From Actinomycetota bacterium (lineage in GTDB: Bacteria > Actinomycetota > Acidimicrobiia > Acidimicrobiales > Poriferisodalaceae), in assembly GCA_014238065.1 (NCBI GenBank), contig JABABU010000042.1, positions 1 to 64,000 of the forward strand: a stretch of DNA of 64,000 nucleotides, written 5' to 3'. The stretch's first letter is position 1, and every line of letters starts with the position of its first letter. Positions 53,316 through 62,339 of this stretch are shown here, in pieces. The notes under the pieces were generated by a model, which saw only the letters and a list, made by a program, of their open reading frames with translations, searched no databases and had not been told where the DNA came from. A program made the position numbers and the translations under genes.

Positions 53316-53753
53316 TCAGGTCGTCGCTGCTGGTTGATCGATCAGTGCCGCTCCGACCATCGCCATCGCCGCGCCGATCCAGGTCATGTGAATCCCGGCT
53401 TCTGCGAAGTCGGTCGCGACCAGAGCAAACGTCCAGATGAAAACGATGAAGGCATCGATCATCGCGAGTTGACCTGGCGTGTACCCGAAGATCTTGTCCG
53501 GCAACTCGACAGGGAGGCCGAAAGCCTTGATTGCCCCGACCGCCCCGATGCCGATGCCGAGGACCAGGGTGATGATGCCGAAGAGGCCCATCGAGCCGAA
53601 GCTGAGCCCACTACTTCGCGGAACCCAGTCGAGGAATGTTCCGAGGGCCATGAGGATGCCCCCCACCAGCATCATCAGTGGGCCGGGTTGTGAAGTATCC
53701 ACATTTCCCCCCAAGTAGTGATCGTCCTGTCGAGGGTAACCGTATTGGTCCAC
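53316..53753 (-). CDS. Hypothetical membrane protein, paralogous to the next gene
   Basis: 145 aa. A short hydrophilic lead (MDQYGYPRQDDHYLGG) and four membrane segments: PLMMLVGGILMALGTFLDWV, FGIITLVLGIGIGAVGAI, LAMIDAFIVFIWTFALV and WIGAAMAMVGAALI. The layout and the GTFLDWV / ASFLDWF match suggest a tandem duplication with 52920-53303. Function unknown. Confidence 0.75.
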   Translation of the reverse strand: MDQYGYPRQDDHYLGGNVDTSQPGPLMMLVGGILMALGTFLDWVPRSSGLSFGSMGLFGIITLVLGIGIGAVGAIKAFGLPVELPDKIFGYTPGQLAMIDAFIVFIWTFALVATDFAEAGIHMTWIGAAMAMVGAALIDQPAATT

Positions 53754-53804
53754 CCGCGGCAGCGGATCGTCACCCGTTGAGCCAGGCCAGAGGGCGCATC
53801 GGCG

Positions 53805-54929
53805 TCACTCGGCAGGCTCGATGGGTGGGACCAGTTGCTCGATGGCGATGACGATGACTCCTGAAGTGACCATGAGTCCCATCCCGACGAGCGCGAGTGT
53901 TGTCGTCGAACCAGCGGAAATTGCGAGTCCTGCGATGACTGGTCCGAGGACGCGGCCGGCCGCCATCAGGGCCTGTGCATCTCCAACCCGTTCCTGCGGA
54001 TAGCGCGAACGCTCCGCGAGGATTTGGTGAGTCGCGGGTGTCGCGTACCAGAAGCAGGCTCCCCAGAGCGTCAAGCCGAGGAACCACAGCGCGGCCGACG
54101 GTGCGAGCCCGACAAGCAGGGCACACATTCCTGCCGCGATGTACCCGACACCGGCGATTCGTCGGGTCCCCCTCCATCGCGCAACCGGGATGCTGACGAC
54201 AGCGTTGGCGCTGAATGCAAGGCTGATCGCCGTCGAACCGAGGGTGGTGTCTTCGAGTGCGATTGCGGCTGCGTAGACGAACACCGCCGAGCCACCGGCG
54301 GTGATGAGCAGCATCGCAACGAGCACAGCTCGAGCCGCGGGGACGGCTTTGCGTCGTGGTCCCCGCTCCGATACGAGTTCCGAACTCGGCTCGCTCGGAA
54401 GAAAGAGCGGAGCGGCTGCGATGACGGCGAGGAGACCGTAGACGAGCTCGGTGCCACCTGAGGTCGCCGCCCATCCGAGGAAAGGCGCAGCGACCGCCCC
54501 TGTCAATGGCCCCACGACGGCCACGTCTCGCATTCTTCCCGATGAACCTGCAGCTTCTGCCCATGCGATCCAGGTGATGAGTCCGAGCGAAATACCGCTC
54601 AGGGCGCGAAGAACCAGAAGCGCCGTGAATGACGGCGCCACGGCGCTGAGTCCGTTCGTGATCACGAGGAAGGCAACGGAGCCGAGGATGAGCCGACGTG
54701 TGGGTCTCAGTCGTCTCCCGCCGAGCCAGGAGGCGACGACGAACCCCGCAAGTTGTGCGGTCGAGATGGAGGAGGCTGCCGCCAGGCTCACGCCAAAGTC
54801 CTCCACTACGGCGGTTACCAAGAACGGCGTGGCCGTGAAGACGATCGACGCACCAGATGCTGCGACGAGGATCCCGGGGGTGACGTTCGGCCTGATCGAG
54901 GTGACCAGCCGGTAGGGGGATGCGAACAC
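53805..54929 (-). CDS. Major facilitator superfamily transporter
   Basis: 374 aa, shorter than usual for 12 helices. Hydrophobic helices run from TPGILVAASGASIVFTATPF to LALVGMGLMVTSGVIVIAI, with loop LGGRRLRPTRRLILG of MFS type and LRALSGISLGLITW after it. An overlapping Arg-rich frame on the same strand (53770-54936) is a shadow. Substrate unknown; efflux-like. Confidence 0.85.
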   Translation of the reverse strand: MFASPYRLVTSIRPNVTPGILVAASGASIVFTATPFLVTAVVEDFGVSLAAASSISTAQLAGFVVASWLGGRRLRPTRRLILGSVAFLVITNGLSAVAPSFTALLVLRALSGISLGLITWIAWAEAAGSSGRMRDVAVVGPLTGAVAAPFLGWAATSGGTELVYGLLAVIAAAPLFLPSEPSSELVSERGPRRKAVPAARAVLVAMLLITAGGSAVFVYAAAIALEDTTLGSTAISLAFSANAVVSIPVARWRGTRRIAGVGYIAAGMCALLVGLAPSAALWFLGLTLWGACFWYATPATHQILAERSRYPQERVGDAQALMAAGRVLGPVIAGLAISAGSTTTLALVGMGLMVTSGVIVIAIEQLVPPIEPAE

Positions 54930-55004
54930 TCAGCAAGCGTCCGCGTTCGAAGGGTGAACGCTCATTGCGCCAGTGTGGCGCGCTTTAGGCCACGCAGCGG
55001 CAGG

Positions 55005-56120
55005 TCAGTGGCTGAGGGCTGTCGTCGGGTCGATGACATCGAGTCCCTGAGCCTCGCCGACAGGCCCGTACGTGAGCATCCCGTGGTGGACGTTGAGTCC
55101 CTCGAGAAATCCAGGATCGTCGCTGAGCGCGGCGAGTCCGTTGTCGGCGAGGGCGAGTGCGTAGGGAAGGGTGGCGTTGTTGAGCGCCGCTGTCGAGGTG
55201 ACCGGGACGGCACCTGGCATGTTGGCGACGCAGTAGTGGACAACGCCGTCTACCACGTACGTGGGGTCGGCGTGGGTGGTGGCTCTCGACGTCTCGAAAC
55301 ACCCGCCCTGGTCGATGGCCACATCGACCACGACGCTGCCTTCACGCATGTTCCGTATCATCTCTCTGGTCACCAGCTTGGGTGCGGCTGCACCTGCGAC
55401 CAGAACCGCTCCGATGACGAGGTCGGCATCGACAACAAGTTCCTCGACCGAAGCTCGGGTGCTGTAGGCCGTTTCGAGGGCGGGACCGAAACGGTGGGAC
55501 AATTCGTGCAGCACGCCGAGATCCCTGTCGAGCAGGGTCACCGAAGCTCCGAGTCCGACGGCCATCTCGATCGCGTTCAGACCGACAACGCCGCCACCGA
55601 TCACCACGACCTTCGCGGAGCTGACTCCTGGCACTCCGCCGAGAAGTACGCCCGATCCGCCCACGGCGCTCTCAAGGCAATGGGCTCCGGCCTGGATGGA
55701 CATGCGGCCTGCTACTTGAGACATGGGAGTGAGAAGAGGAAGTCGGCCTGAGGCGTCGGTGACGGTCTCGTAGGCGATAGCGGTTGCGCCGCTGCCGAGC
55801 AGTTCGCTGGTCTGTGCAACGTCGGGGGCCAGGTGCAAGTACGTGAAGAGGATCTGCCCTTCGCGAAGCATTTTTCGCTCTGCGGCCTGCGGCTCTTTCA
55901 CCTTGACGACCATGTCGGCGCTAGCGAAGATTTCGGACGCGGTGTCGCAAATCTTGGCTCCGGCCAGTATGTAGGACTCGTCGTCAGCGCCGACCCCGGT
56001 GCCTGCGTGACGCTCGACCATCACGCTGTGGCCGTGATCAACAAGTTCGCGAACGCTGCTGGGTACCATGCCGACTCGGCGTTCTTCGTTCTTTATTTCC
56101 TTGGGGATACCGACGATCAC
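55005..56120 (-). CDS. ald: Alanine dehydrogenase
   Basis: 371 aa from GTG 56120 (GGAG before it), the normal length. Start [19 protein letters not shown], substrate Lys in MVVKVKEPQ, His in [28 protein letters not shown] motif [20 protein letters not shown] and the end [15 protein letters not shown]. It interconverts alanine and pyruvate plus ammonia with NAD(H). It is divergent from an Lrp/AsnC gene, the usual regulator arrangement. Confidence 0.95.
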   Translation of the reverse strand: MIVGIPKEIKNEERRVGMVPSSVRELVDHGHSVMVERHAGTGVGADDESYILAGAKICDTASEIFASADMVVKVKEPQAAERKMLREGQILFTYLHLAPDVAQTSELLGSGATAIAYETVTDASGRLPLLTPMSQVAGRMSIQAGAHCLESAVGGSGVLLGGVPGVSSAKVVVIGGGVVGLNAIEMAVGLGASVTLLDRDLGVLHELSHRFGPALETAYSTRASVEELVVDADLVIGAVLVAGAAAPKLVTREMIRNMREGSVVVDVAIDQGGCFETSRATTHADPTYVVDGVVHYCVANMPGAVPVTSTAALNNATLPYALALADNGLAALSDDPGFLEGLNVHHGMLTYGPVGEAQGLDVIDPTTALSH

Positions 56121-56174
56121 GGCATGCTCCGGTTTCTCGACTTTCCGGTCGGATTCTCGTACGCGGGACTCCAG

Positions 56175-56271
56175 GAGGAGCAGACTCCTCGTATCTGCCC
56201 ACAATATGAGGTCGTCTTGGCAATGTCCTTGCGAATCTCTCACTCACAACGCTCGTTGCACACGATTCGTG
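56175..56271. promoter_or_regulatory. ald/lrp divergent control region with two inverted repeats
   Basis: Two symmetric elements: GAGGAG-CAGA-CTCCTC at 56175-56190 and CACGA-T-TCGTG at 56261-56271. The second is the kind of short palindrome Lrp/AsnC dimers bind and lies near a possible -10 TATTAT (56274-56279) for lrp. Binding is inferred. Confidence 0.4.
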
Positions 56272-56337
56272 CGTATTATGGTGGTGCGACGCTCGATGTA
56301 TGCACGTTCGAGTGTCTCCTAGGTATTGGGGGCGATC

Positions 56338-56811
56338 GTGGCGCTTGACGATCTTGATCCGACGGATCGGCAGATCCTTCAGCTATTACAAGAGGATGGA
56401 CGATCAACCAACGCCAACCTGGCCGTAGCGGTACATCTCTCCCCCTCGGCTTGCTTGAGGAGGGTGAAGCGCCTCGAAGCTGCCGGCGTCATCACCGGGT
56501 ATACCGCGATCGTCGACAAGGCCAGCATCGGCCGGTCAACGACAGTTTTCGTCGAGATCCACCTCGAGAGTCAGCGCGAAGACCTGCTCGAACGGTTCGA
56601 AGAGCAGGCGGCCGCCATTCCAGAAGTGCTGGGGTGCCACCTCATGGCTGGTGACGCTGATTACCTGCTTCGTCTCGCTGTGGCCGATGTGGCCCACTAC
56701 GAACGGGTGCACACTGCCCACCTGGCCAGACTTCCAGGGGTGATTCGCGTGAGGTCCAGCTTTGCGCTGAGGAGCGTGCTGGACCGCGCATCGCACGACG
56801 TGGTCAGCTGA
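56338..56811 (+). CDS. Lrp/AsnC-family transcriptional regulator
   Basis: 157 aa from GTG 56338 preceded by GGGGG; an in-frame TTG at 56326 is less likely. HTH: LDPTDRQILQLLQEDGRSTN, LSPSACLRRVKRLEAAGVITGY. The C-terminal RAM ligand domain follows (STTVFVEIHLESQRED, CHLMAGDADYLLRLAVAD). It is divergent from ald; in actinobacteria AldR-type Lrp proteins control alanine dehydrogenase in response to alanine, so that role is likely here. Confidence 0.92.
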   Translation: MALDDLDPTDRQILQLLQEDGRSTNANLAVAVHLSPSACLRRVKRLEAAGVITGYTAIVDKASIGRSTTVFVEIHLESQREDLLERFEEQAAAIPEVLGCHLMAGDADYLLRLAVADVAHYERVHTAHLARLPGVIRVRSSFALRSVLDRASHDVVS

Positions 56812-56881
56812 CGGGCCGCGAGTTCGCGACGGTGCACTCGATCGGCGATGATGTTTCCCTCATAGTGGAAAGGAGCGCGTC

Positions 56882-58219
56882 GTGGATGATCTCACCAGCC
56901 AGACGGTCGAGTTGTTGCAGACGATGATTCGTAACGAGTGCGTCAACGATGGCACTGCCGAGTCGGGACACGAGGTTCGCAACGCGGAGACGTTGCAGCA
57001 CTTCCTCGAGGGGGTCGGGCTTGATTTCGAGCAGTACGAACCAACCCCTGGCCGGGGGTCCATCGTGTGCAGGATCGAGGGAAGCGACCAGAATGCACCT
57101 TCGTTGTGTCTCATGGGACACACCGACGTCGTGCCCGTGACGCAGAGCGGATGGAGCCGAGACCCCTTCGGTGGCGAACTCTTCGACGGTGAGGTCTGGG
57201 GTCGTGGAGCGGTCGACATGCTGAACCTCACCTCGTCGATGGCCGTTGCCTTTCGTCACCTTGCTGCGACCGGCTTCGCACCGAAGGGCGATCTGATCTT
57301 CTTCGGCGTCGCGGATGAGGAGTCGGGTTCACAACACGGCGCCCAGTGGATGGCCAACCATGAGCGCGATGCCATATACGCCGACTACGTCCTCACCGAG
57401 AGCGGAGGCCTTCACTCGGGATCGCCCGAGACACCGAGCATCTCGGTGAACGTAGGCGAGAAGGGTGTCGCCTGGCGCAAACTCAAGGTGAAGGGCACGC
57501 CTGGTCACGGTTCGATGCCGTTCAGAAAAGACAATGCTCTAGTGAGGGCTGCGGCGGTCGTGCAGCGGATCAGTGAGTACAAGGCGCCTGTGCGGTTCCA
57601 CGAACTATGGCGAAACCAGGTTCAGTCGATGGCGATCCCTGACGACGCCAAGGCGCAACTCCTCGACACCGAGCGCGTCGACGAGATGCTGATGGAGATG
57701 CCGAATGTGGGTACAGCGAGTCACCTTCACTCCTGTACGCACACGACCTTCTCGGCCAACGTCATCGACGGTGGTCACATGAAGACAAACGTCATCCCCG
57801 ACACGGTTGAACTCAACATCGATATCAGGACCATGCCAGGCGAGGATGCCGTGTCGGTGCAGGCCCATCTCGATGCTGCGCTCGGCGACCTGGCCCCTCA
57901 TGTCGAGGTCGAGATCATCATGAACGATCAGTCGACGATGAGCCGACTCGACACCCCGCTCTGGGACTCGCTGCAGCGGTGTGTGAACGGTCCGTTCCCC
58001 ACAGCGACGTTGAATCCGCAGCTCACCGTGGGCTTTACCGACGCCAGGGTCTACCGCGAGATGGGGAGCATTGCCTATGGCGCCGGCCTGTTCAGTCCGG
58101 AACTCAACGGCGGCGATTTCTCCCGCCGCTTCCATGGCAACGACGAGCGAATCGACATTGAGTCGCTGGCTTTGACAACTCAACTCTGGCTCGACGTCGT
58201 TCGCGACTTCCAAGGCTGA
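56882..58219 (+). CDS. M20-family metallopeptidase / acylase
   Basis: 445 aa from GTG 56882 with GGAAAGGAG before it. Metal-site motifs LCLMGHTDVVPV (His and Asp), GRGAVDMLNLT, and ADEESGSQHGAQW (Glu pair), with the dimerisation domain around VNVGEKGVAWRKLKVKG. Family members cleave dipeptides, or deacylate amino acids or succinyl-diaminopimelate; the ~445-aa length and GVAWRKL fit the ArgE/DapE/CPG2 group. It comes between lrp and the carboxylase on the plus strand. Confidence 0.9.
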   Translation: MDDLTSQTVELLQTMIRNECVNDGTAESGHEVRNAETLQHFLEGVGLDFEQYEPTPGRGSIVCRIEGSDQNAPSLCLMGHTDVVPVTQSGWSRDPFGGELFDGEVWGRGAVDMLNLTSSMAVAFRHLAATGFAPKGDLIFFGVADEESGSQHGAQWMANHERDAIYADYVLTESGGLHSGSPETPSISVNVGEKGVAWRKLKVKGTPGHGSMPFRKDNALVRAAAVVQRISEYKAPVRFHELWRNQVQSMAIPDDAKAQLLDTERVDEMLMEMPNVGTASHLHSCTHTTFSANVIDGGHMKTNVIPDTVELNIDIRTMPGEDAVSVQAHLDAALGDLAPHVEVEIIMNDQSTMSRLDTPLWDSLQRCVNGPFPTATLNPQLTVGFTDARVYREMGSIAYGAGLFSPELNGGDFSRRFHGNDERIDIESLALTTQLWLDVVRDFQG

Positions 58220-58251
58220 CCCAGGACCGGGCAGATCATGGGACTCAAGCA

Positions 58252-61200
58252 ATGACGCACGCATCAAAACCGCCCCTGTCGAAATTGCTCGTGGCCAATC
58301 GTGGTGAGATCGCAGTGAGGATCCTCGCTACAGCCAGGGATCTCGGCGTCGTGACAGTCGCAGTCGCGCCTTCAGATGACGCAGCTGCGTTGCACATGTC
58401 GCGGGCCGACCACACGGTCGAGCTCGCTGGTCAAGGACCAGCGGCCTACCTCGATGTTGAGCAAATTGTTCGCGTTGCAGTTGAAACTGGGTGCGATGCC
58501 GTTCATCCCGGCTATGGATTTGCCAGCGAACAGCCAGCGTTCTCCGAAGCGTGCGAACAGGCTGGGATCGTGTTCGTCGGCCCTTCTGGGGCTGTCCTGA
58601 CACAACTCGGCGACAAGACGGCCGCGATTGCTCTCGCCGAGCGCCAAGGCGTTCCTGTGGCCGCTCACGGCAGCGTCGGCAGCGTCGCCGACCTCGACGG
58701 CCTGATGAAGGCCCTCGCAGGGCCGGTGATGCTGAAGGCGGTCTCGGGTGGGGGAGGCCGCGGCATGCGCGTTGTCCGACCGGGCGATGACCTCGCCGAA
58801 GCAGTCGAACGCTGTCGAAGCGAAGCTGTCACGTCTTTCCGCGACGGCGGTCTCTATGCCGAAGCACTTGTCGAGGATGCCCGTCATGTCGAGGTCCAGA
58901 TCCTCGGAGATGGTACGGGCGCGGTGGTGGTACTCGGCGATCGCGACTGCAGCCTGCAGCGGCGGCGCCAGAAGGTAATGGAATTCGCGCCGGCCAGAGG
59001 CCTGCCAGATCACACCAGAAACGTGGTGAGCGACGCGGCTGTCCAGATGGCAAGCGCAGTGGGCTACTCGGGCCTGGGGACATTCGAGTTTCTTGTCGGC
59101 CCGTCAGGTGAAGTGACGTTCATGGAGGCGAATGCCCGGTTGCAGGTCGAGCACACTGTCACCGAGGCGGTCACCGGACTCGATCTCGTCGAGCTCCAAC
59201 TCAGGATCGCAGGGGGAGCTTCTCTTTCCGACCTCGGATTTGGCGCCGGCCACAGCCCAGCCGCACACGGGTGCGCAGTTCAGGCTCGCGTCAACATGGA
59301 GCGCCTCTTGCCAGACGGGGATGCGAAGCCAACGGGTGGCACCATCCATCGATTCGAGGTCCCGTCCGGCAGTGGGGTCCGGGTCGACTCGTACGCATAC
59401 CAGGGTTATGTCACCAACCCGAGGTACGACTCGCTCCTGGCCAAGGTCATCGTCAGCGCGCCGACACAGGTCGGTGCTCTGGCCAAGATGGCGCGGGTCC
59501 TGGCCGACACACGGATCGAGGGTGTCACGACGAACGTCGGCGCGCTGGAGTTGCTCGCAGCCCGTGACGAGGTGCAGGAGGGGCGATTTGACACTCGCTT
59601 CCTGGAACGCATCGCTGCGGATCTGGCCGACCCTGGTGCGATGGAGCCAGCCCCAGGCTCTCTCTCAGATCTCAGTGGGGAGTCGACGATCGTGGCCCCG
59701 CTCCAGGGGACGATCGTGAACATAGCGGTCGCTGTCGGCCAAGAAGTCACTGTTGGGAGTCAACTTCTGGTGATGGAAGCCATGAAGATGGAGCACGTCA
59801 TCGTCTCTGACGTCGCAGGCACCGTCACCACGGTTCCGGCTGTCGTCGGTGACGCTGTTCTCGAGGCCAGCCCGTTGCTCACGGTCACGCCGGGCGAGGT
59901 GTCGGTGTCAGCTGAGGACGCCGCGGTCGAGGTCGATCTCGATCACATACGGCCGGATCTGGCCGAATCGATCGATCGGCACGAGATCGGCCTTGACGAC
60001 CGCCGACCGGATGCAGTCGAGAAGCGGCGAAAACTCGCCAGGCGGACCACCCGGGAGACGTTGGCCGATCTCGTCGACGATGGCTCGTTCATCGAGTACG
60101 GAGCCCTCGCGATTGCGCCGCAGCGCCGCCGGCGCTCGATCGACGAACTTATCCTCAAGACCCCGGCCGACGGCATGGTTGCCGGCATCGGGCGAGTGAA
60201 TGGCGGCCTACACGGGGACGACAGTCGAGTCGCAGTCGTGAGCTATGACTACACCGTTCTGGCCGGGACCCAAGGCGGACAGAATCATCGCAAGAAGGAC
60301 CGCATCTTCGAACTGGCGGAAAAGCACCGGCTTCCCGTGGTTGTCTTTGCTGAAGGCGGGGGAGGACGGCCCGGCGACACTGACGGCGTCGGGGTCGCAG
60401 GGCTCGATTGCCTCGCTTTCCTCTACTTCGGCGAACTGAGCGGCCTGGTGCCACTCGTCGGTATCAACAGCGGCTATTGCTTCGCCGGCAACGCTGCTCT
60501 ACTCGGTATGTGCGATGTCGTCATCGGTACCAGGGACAGCAACGTCGGTATGGGTGGTCCTGCCATGATCGAAGGCGGCGGTCTTGGCGTCTACCATCCG
60601 ACTGAGGTCGGTCCGGCCCAAGAGCAGTACGAAATCGGGGTCATCGACATCCTGGTCGAGGACGACATCGAGGCTGTCGAGGCCGCCAAGAAGTACTTGT
60701 CTTTCTTCCAGGGTCCGATCGACATCTGGGAGGCACACGATCAACGTCGGCTCCGCCATGTGATTCCGGAGAACCGTCTGCGGGTCTACGACGTGCGGCA
60801 AGTGATCGAGTTGCTTGCCGACGTCGATTCTGTGCTCGAGATCAGAAGTGGCTGGGGTCCCGGCATGGTCACGTCCTTCGCCAGAATCGAGGGAAAGGCC
60901 GTTGGCATCATCGCCAACAATCCGCATCATCTCGCGGGAGCAATCGACAGCGACGCGGCAGACAAGGCGTCGCGTTTCATGCAGCTGTGCGATGCATTCG
61001 ACATTCCCATCGTCCTGCTGTGCGACACGCCGGGGATCATGGTCGGACCAGAAGCCGAACGAACCGGCACCGTCAGACACGCTTCACGGATGTTCGTGAC
61101 CGGTGCCGGCATTGACGTGCCGTTCTGCACCATCGTTCTCCGGAAGGGGTACGGTCTGGGCGCCCAAGCCATGGCGGGCGGAAGCTTCAGGGCCCCGCTG

Positions 61201-61500
61201 TTCACCCTCTCGTGGCCGACAGGTGAATTCGGGGGCATGGGGCTTGAAGGAGCGGTGCAGCTCGGCTACCGAAACGAACTCGAGGCCATCGAGGACCCCG
61301 CAGAGCGGGCGTTGGCCTACCAGGAGCGAGTCGACAGGATGTACCAGCACGGTAAGGCCCTGAACATGGCTAGCGCCTTCGAGATCGACGGCGTCATCGA
61401 CCCGGCCGACACTCGCTCGAGCATCGCCAAGGGATTCGGCCTCGCCCACTCGCCGGGACCGCGTCGGGGCAAGAAGCGACCCAACGTCGACACCTGGTGA
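58252..61500 (+). CDS. Single-chain acyl-CoA carboxylase (biotin carboxylase, BCCP and carboxyltransferase fused)
   Basis: 1082 aa. Residues 8-455: biotin carboxylase (LVANRGEIAVRILATARDLG, ATP loop GGGGRGMRVV, EANARLQVEHTVTEAVTGLD-like). Residues about 480-545: biotin carrier with EAMKMEH, Lys512 biotinylated. Residues about 580-1080: carboxyltransferase (VSYDYTVLAGTQGGQNHRKKDR, FAEGGGGRPGDTD, LCDTPGIMVG, RKGYGLGAQAMAGGSF). Such one-chain forms are known as long-chain acyl-CoA carboxylases in actinobacteria and relatives. It makes a malonyl- or methylmalonyl-type CoA; the acyl length is not readable here. It is followed convergently by crotonase and acyl-CoA dehydrogenase genes. Confidence 0.92.
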   Translation: MTHASKPPLSKLLVANRGEIAVRILATARDLGVVTVAVAPSDDAAALHMSRADHTVELAGQGPAAYLDVEQIVRVAVETGCDAVHPGYGFASEQPAFSEACEQAGIVFVGPSGAVLTQLGDKTAAIALAERQGVPVAAHGSVGSVADLDGLMKALAGPVMLKAVSGGGGRGMRVVRPGDDLAEAVERCRSEAVTSFRDGGLYAEALVEDARHVEVQILGDGTGAVVVLGDRDCSLQRRRQKVMEFAPARGLPDHTRNVVSDAAVQMASAVGYSGLGTFEFLVGPSGEVTFMEANARLQVEHTVTEAVTGLDLVELQLRIAGGASLSDLGFGAGHSPAAHGCAVQARVNMERLLPDGDAKPTGGTIHRFEVPSGSGVRVDSYAYQGYVTNPRYDSLLAKVIVSAPTQVGALAKMARVLADTRIEGVTTNVGALELLAARDEVQEGRFDTRFLERIAADLADPGAMEPAPGSLSDLSGESTIVAPLQGTIVNIAVAVGQEVTVGSQLLVMEAMKMEHVIVSDVAGTVTTVPAVVGDAVLEASPLLTVTPGEVSVSAEDAAVEVDLDHIRPDLAESIDRHEIGLDDRRPDAVEKRRKLARRTTRETLADLVDDGSFIEYGALAIAPQRRRRSIDELILKTPADGMVAGIGRVNGGLHGDDSRVAVVSYDYTVLAGTQGGQNHRKKDRIFELAEKHRLPVVVFAEGGGGRPGDTDGVGVAGLDCLAFLYFGELSGLVPLVGINSGYCFAGNAALLGMCDVVIGTRDSNVGMGGPAMIEGGGLGVYHPTEVGPAQEQYEIGVIDILVEDDIEAVEAAKKYLSFFQGPIDIWEAHDQRRLRHVIPENRLRVYDVRQVIELLADVDSVLEIRSGWGPGMVTSFARIEGKAVGIIANNPHHLAGAIDSDAADKASRFMQLCDAFDIPIVLLCDTPGIMVGPEAERTGTVRHASRMFVTGAGIDVPFCTIVLRKGYGLGAQAMAGGSFRAPLFTLSWPTGEFGGMGLEGAVQLGYRNELEAIEDPAERALAYQERVDRMYQHGKALNMASAFEIDGVIDPADTRSSIAKGFGLAHSPGPRRGKKRPNVDTW

Positions 61501-61501
61501 G

Positions 61502-62326
61502 TCAGCGGCCGTGAAACACGGGCGATTCCTTGTTGACGAACGCCTTGGCTGCGTTCCGGTGGTCCTCGGTCGTCCCGCAGTAACGATGGTGTGTGACCTC
61601 GACGTCCATGCTGTCGAACAAACTCGACGACACGGCTCGGTTCACGTTTTCGTTCATGTACCGATAAGCGATGCTTGGCCCTGACGCCAGTTGATCAGCG
61701 AGGTTTCGCCACTCGTGATCGAAGGCGTCGGCCGGTACCAGGCGGTTGACCAGTCCCATTGCCAGAGCAGTCGGCATGTCTATCCGCGGTGAGAGATACA
61801 TCATCTCCTTCGCCTTGCTCGGCCCGAGGAGCTGGGTGAGGAACCAGGTGACGCCGTAGTCGCCACTGAACCCGACCTTCGCGAAGGCCGTGGTGATCAC
61901 AGTCGAGTCGACCGCGACCCGCATGTCGCACGCGAGTGCGAACCCGAGTCCGGCACCTGCTGCTGGCCCCGGCATGGCTGCGATGGTCGGCTTCGGCATC
62001 AGGTACAGCGCACCAGTGGTTGCCCGCTGGCTGAGTCGCTGGGTGTGGGTGCCGGCATCAGGTCCGGTCGGCCCGCCGGTGGCGCCGCGACCGGCCGCGA
62101 ACCCCTTGACATCGCCTCCCGCGCAGAATGCTCCACCGGCACCGGTGATGACGACGCAACGTACGTCAGGATTGGTCTCGAAGTTGGTCAGCACTGACGC
62201 GAGTGCGCCGTTCATCTGGTCGGACATAGCGTTGCGCGCCTCAGGGCGGTTGAGCGTGACGATGCCGACCCCACTGTCGGAGATCTCAGCGAGGAGATCG
62301 TCGGTGCCGGTGTCGATGGAAGCCAT
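61502..62326 (-). CDS. Enoyl-CoA hydratase/isomerase family protein
   Basis: 274 aa. GVGIVTLNRPEARNAMSDQM, oxyanion VVITGAGGAFCAGGDVKGFA and MPGPAAGAGLGFALACDMRVAVDS. The residues usually acting as Glu in hydratases are less clear (FSGDYGVTW), so isomerase or other crotonase chemistry is possible. It is second of a two-gene operon, 13 nt after the acyl-CoA dehydrogenase stop. Confidence 0.9.
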   Translation of the reverse strand: MASIDTGTDDLLAEISDSGVGIVTLNRPEARNAMSDQMNGALASVLTNFETNPDVRCVVITGAGGAFCAGGDVKGFAAGRGATGGPTGPDAGTHTQRLSQRATTGALYLMPKPTIAAMPGPAAGAGLGFALACDMRVAVDSTVITTAFAKVGFSGDYGVTWFLTQLLGPSKAKEMMYLSPRIDMPTALAMGLVNRLVPADAFDHEWRNLADQLASGPSIAYRYMNENVNRAVSSSLFDSMDVEVTHHRYCGTTEDHRNAAKAFVNKESPVFHGR

Positions 62327-62339
62327 GGGAGTGAGCCTT

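Noticed and set aside
53770-54936. 388-aa frame on the minus strand overlapping the MFS transporter
   Set aside because: Arg/Gly-rich shadow in another frame; the 53805-54929 frame has regular membrane helices.
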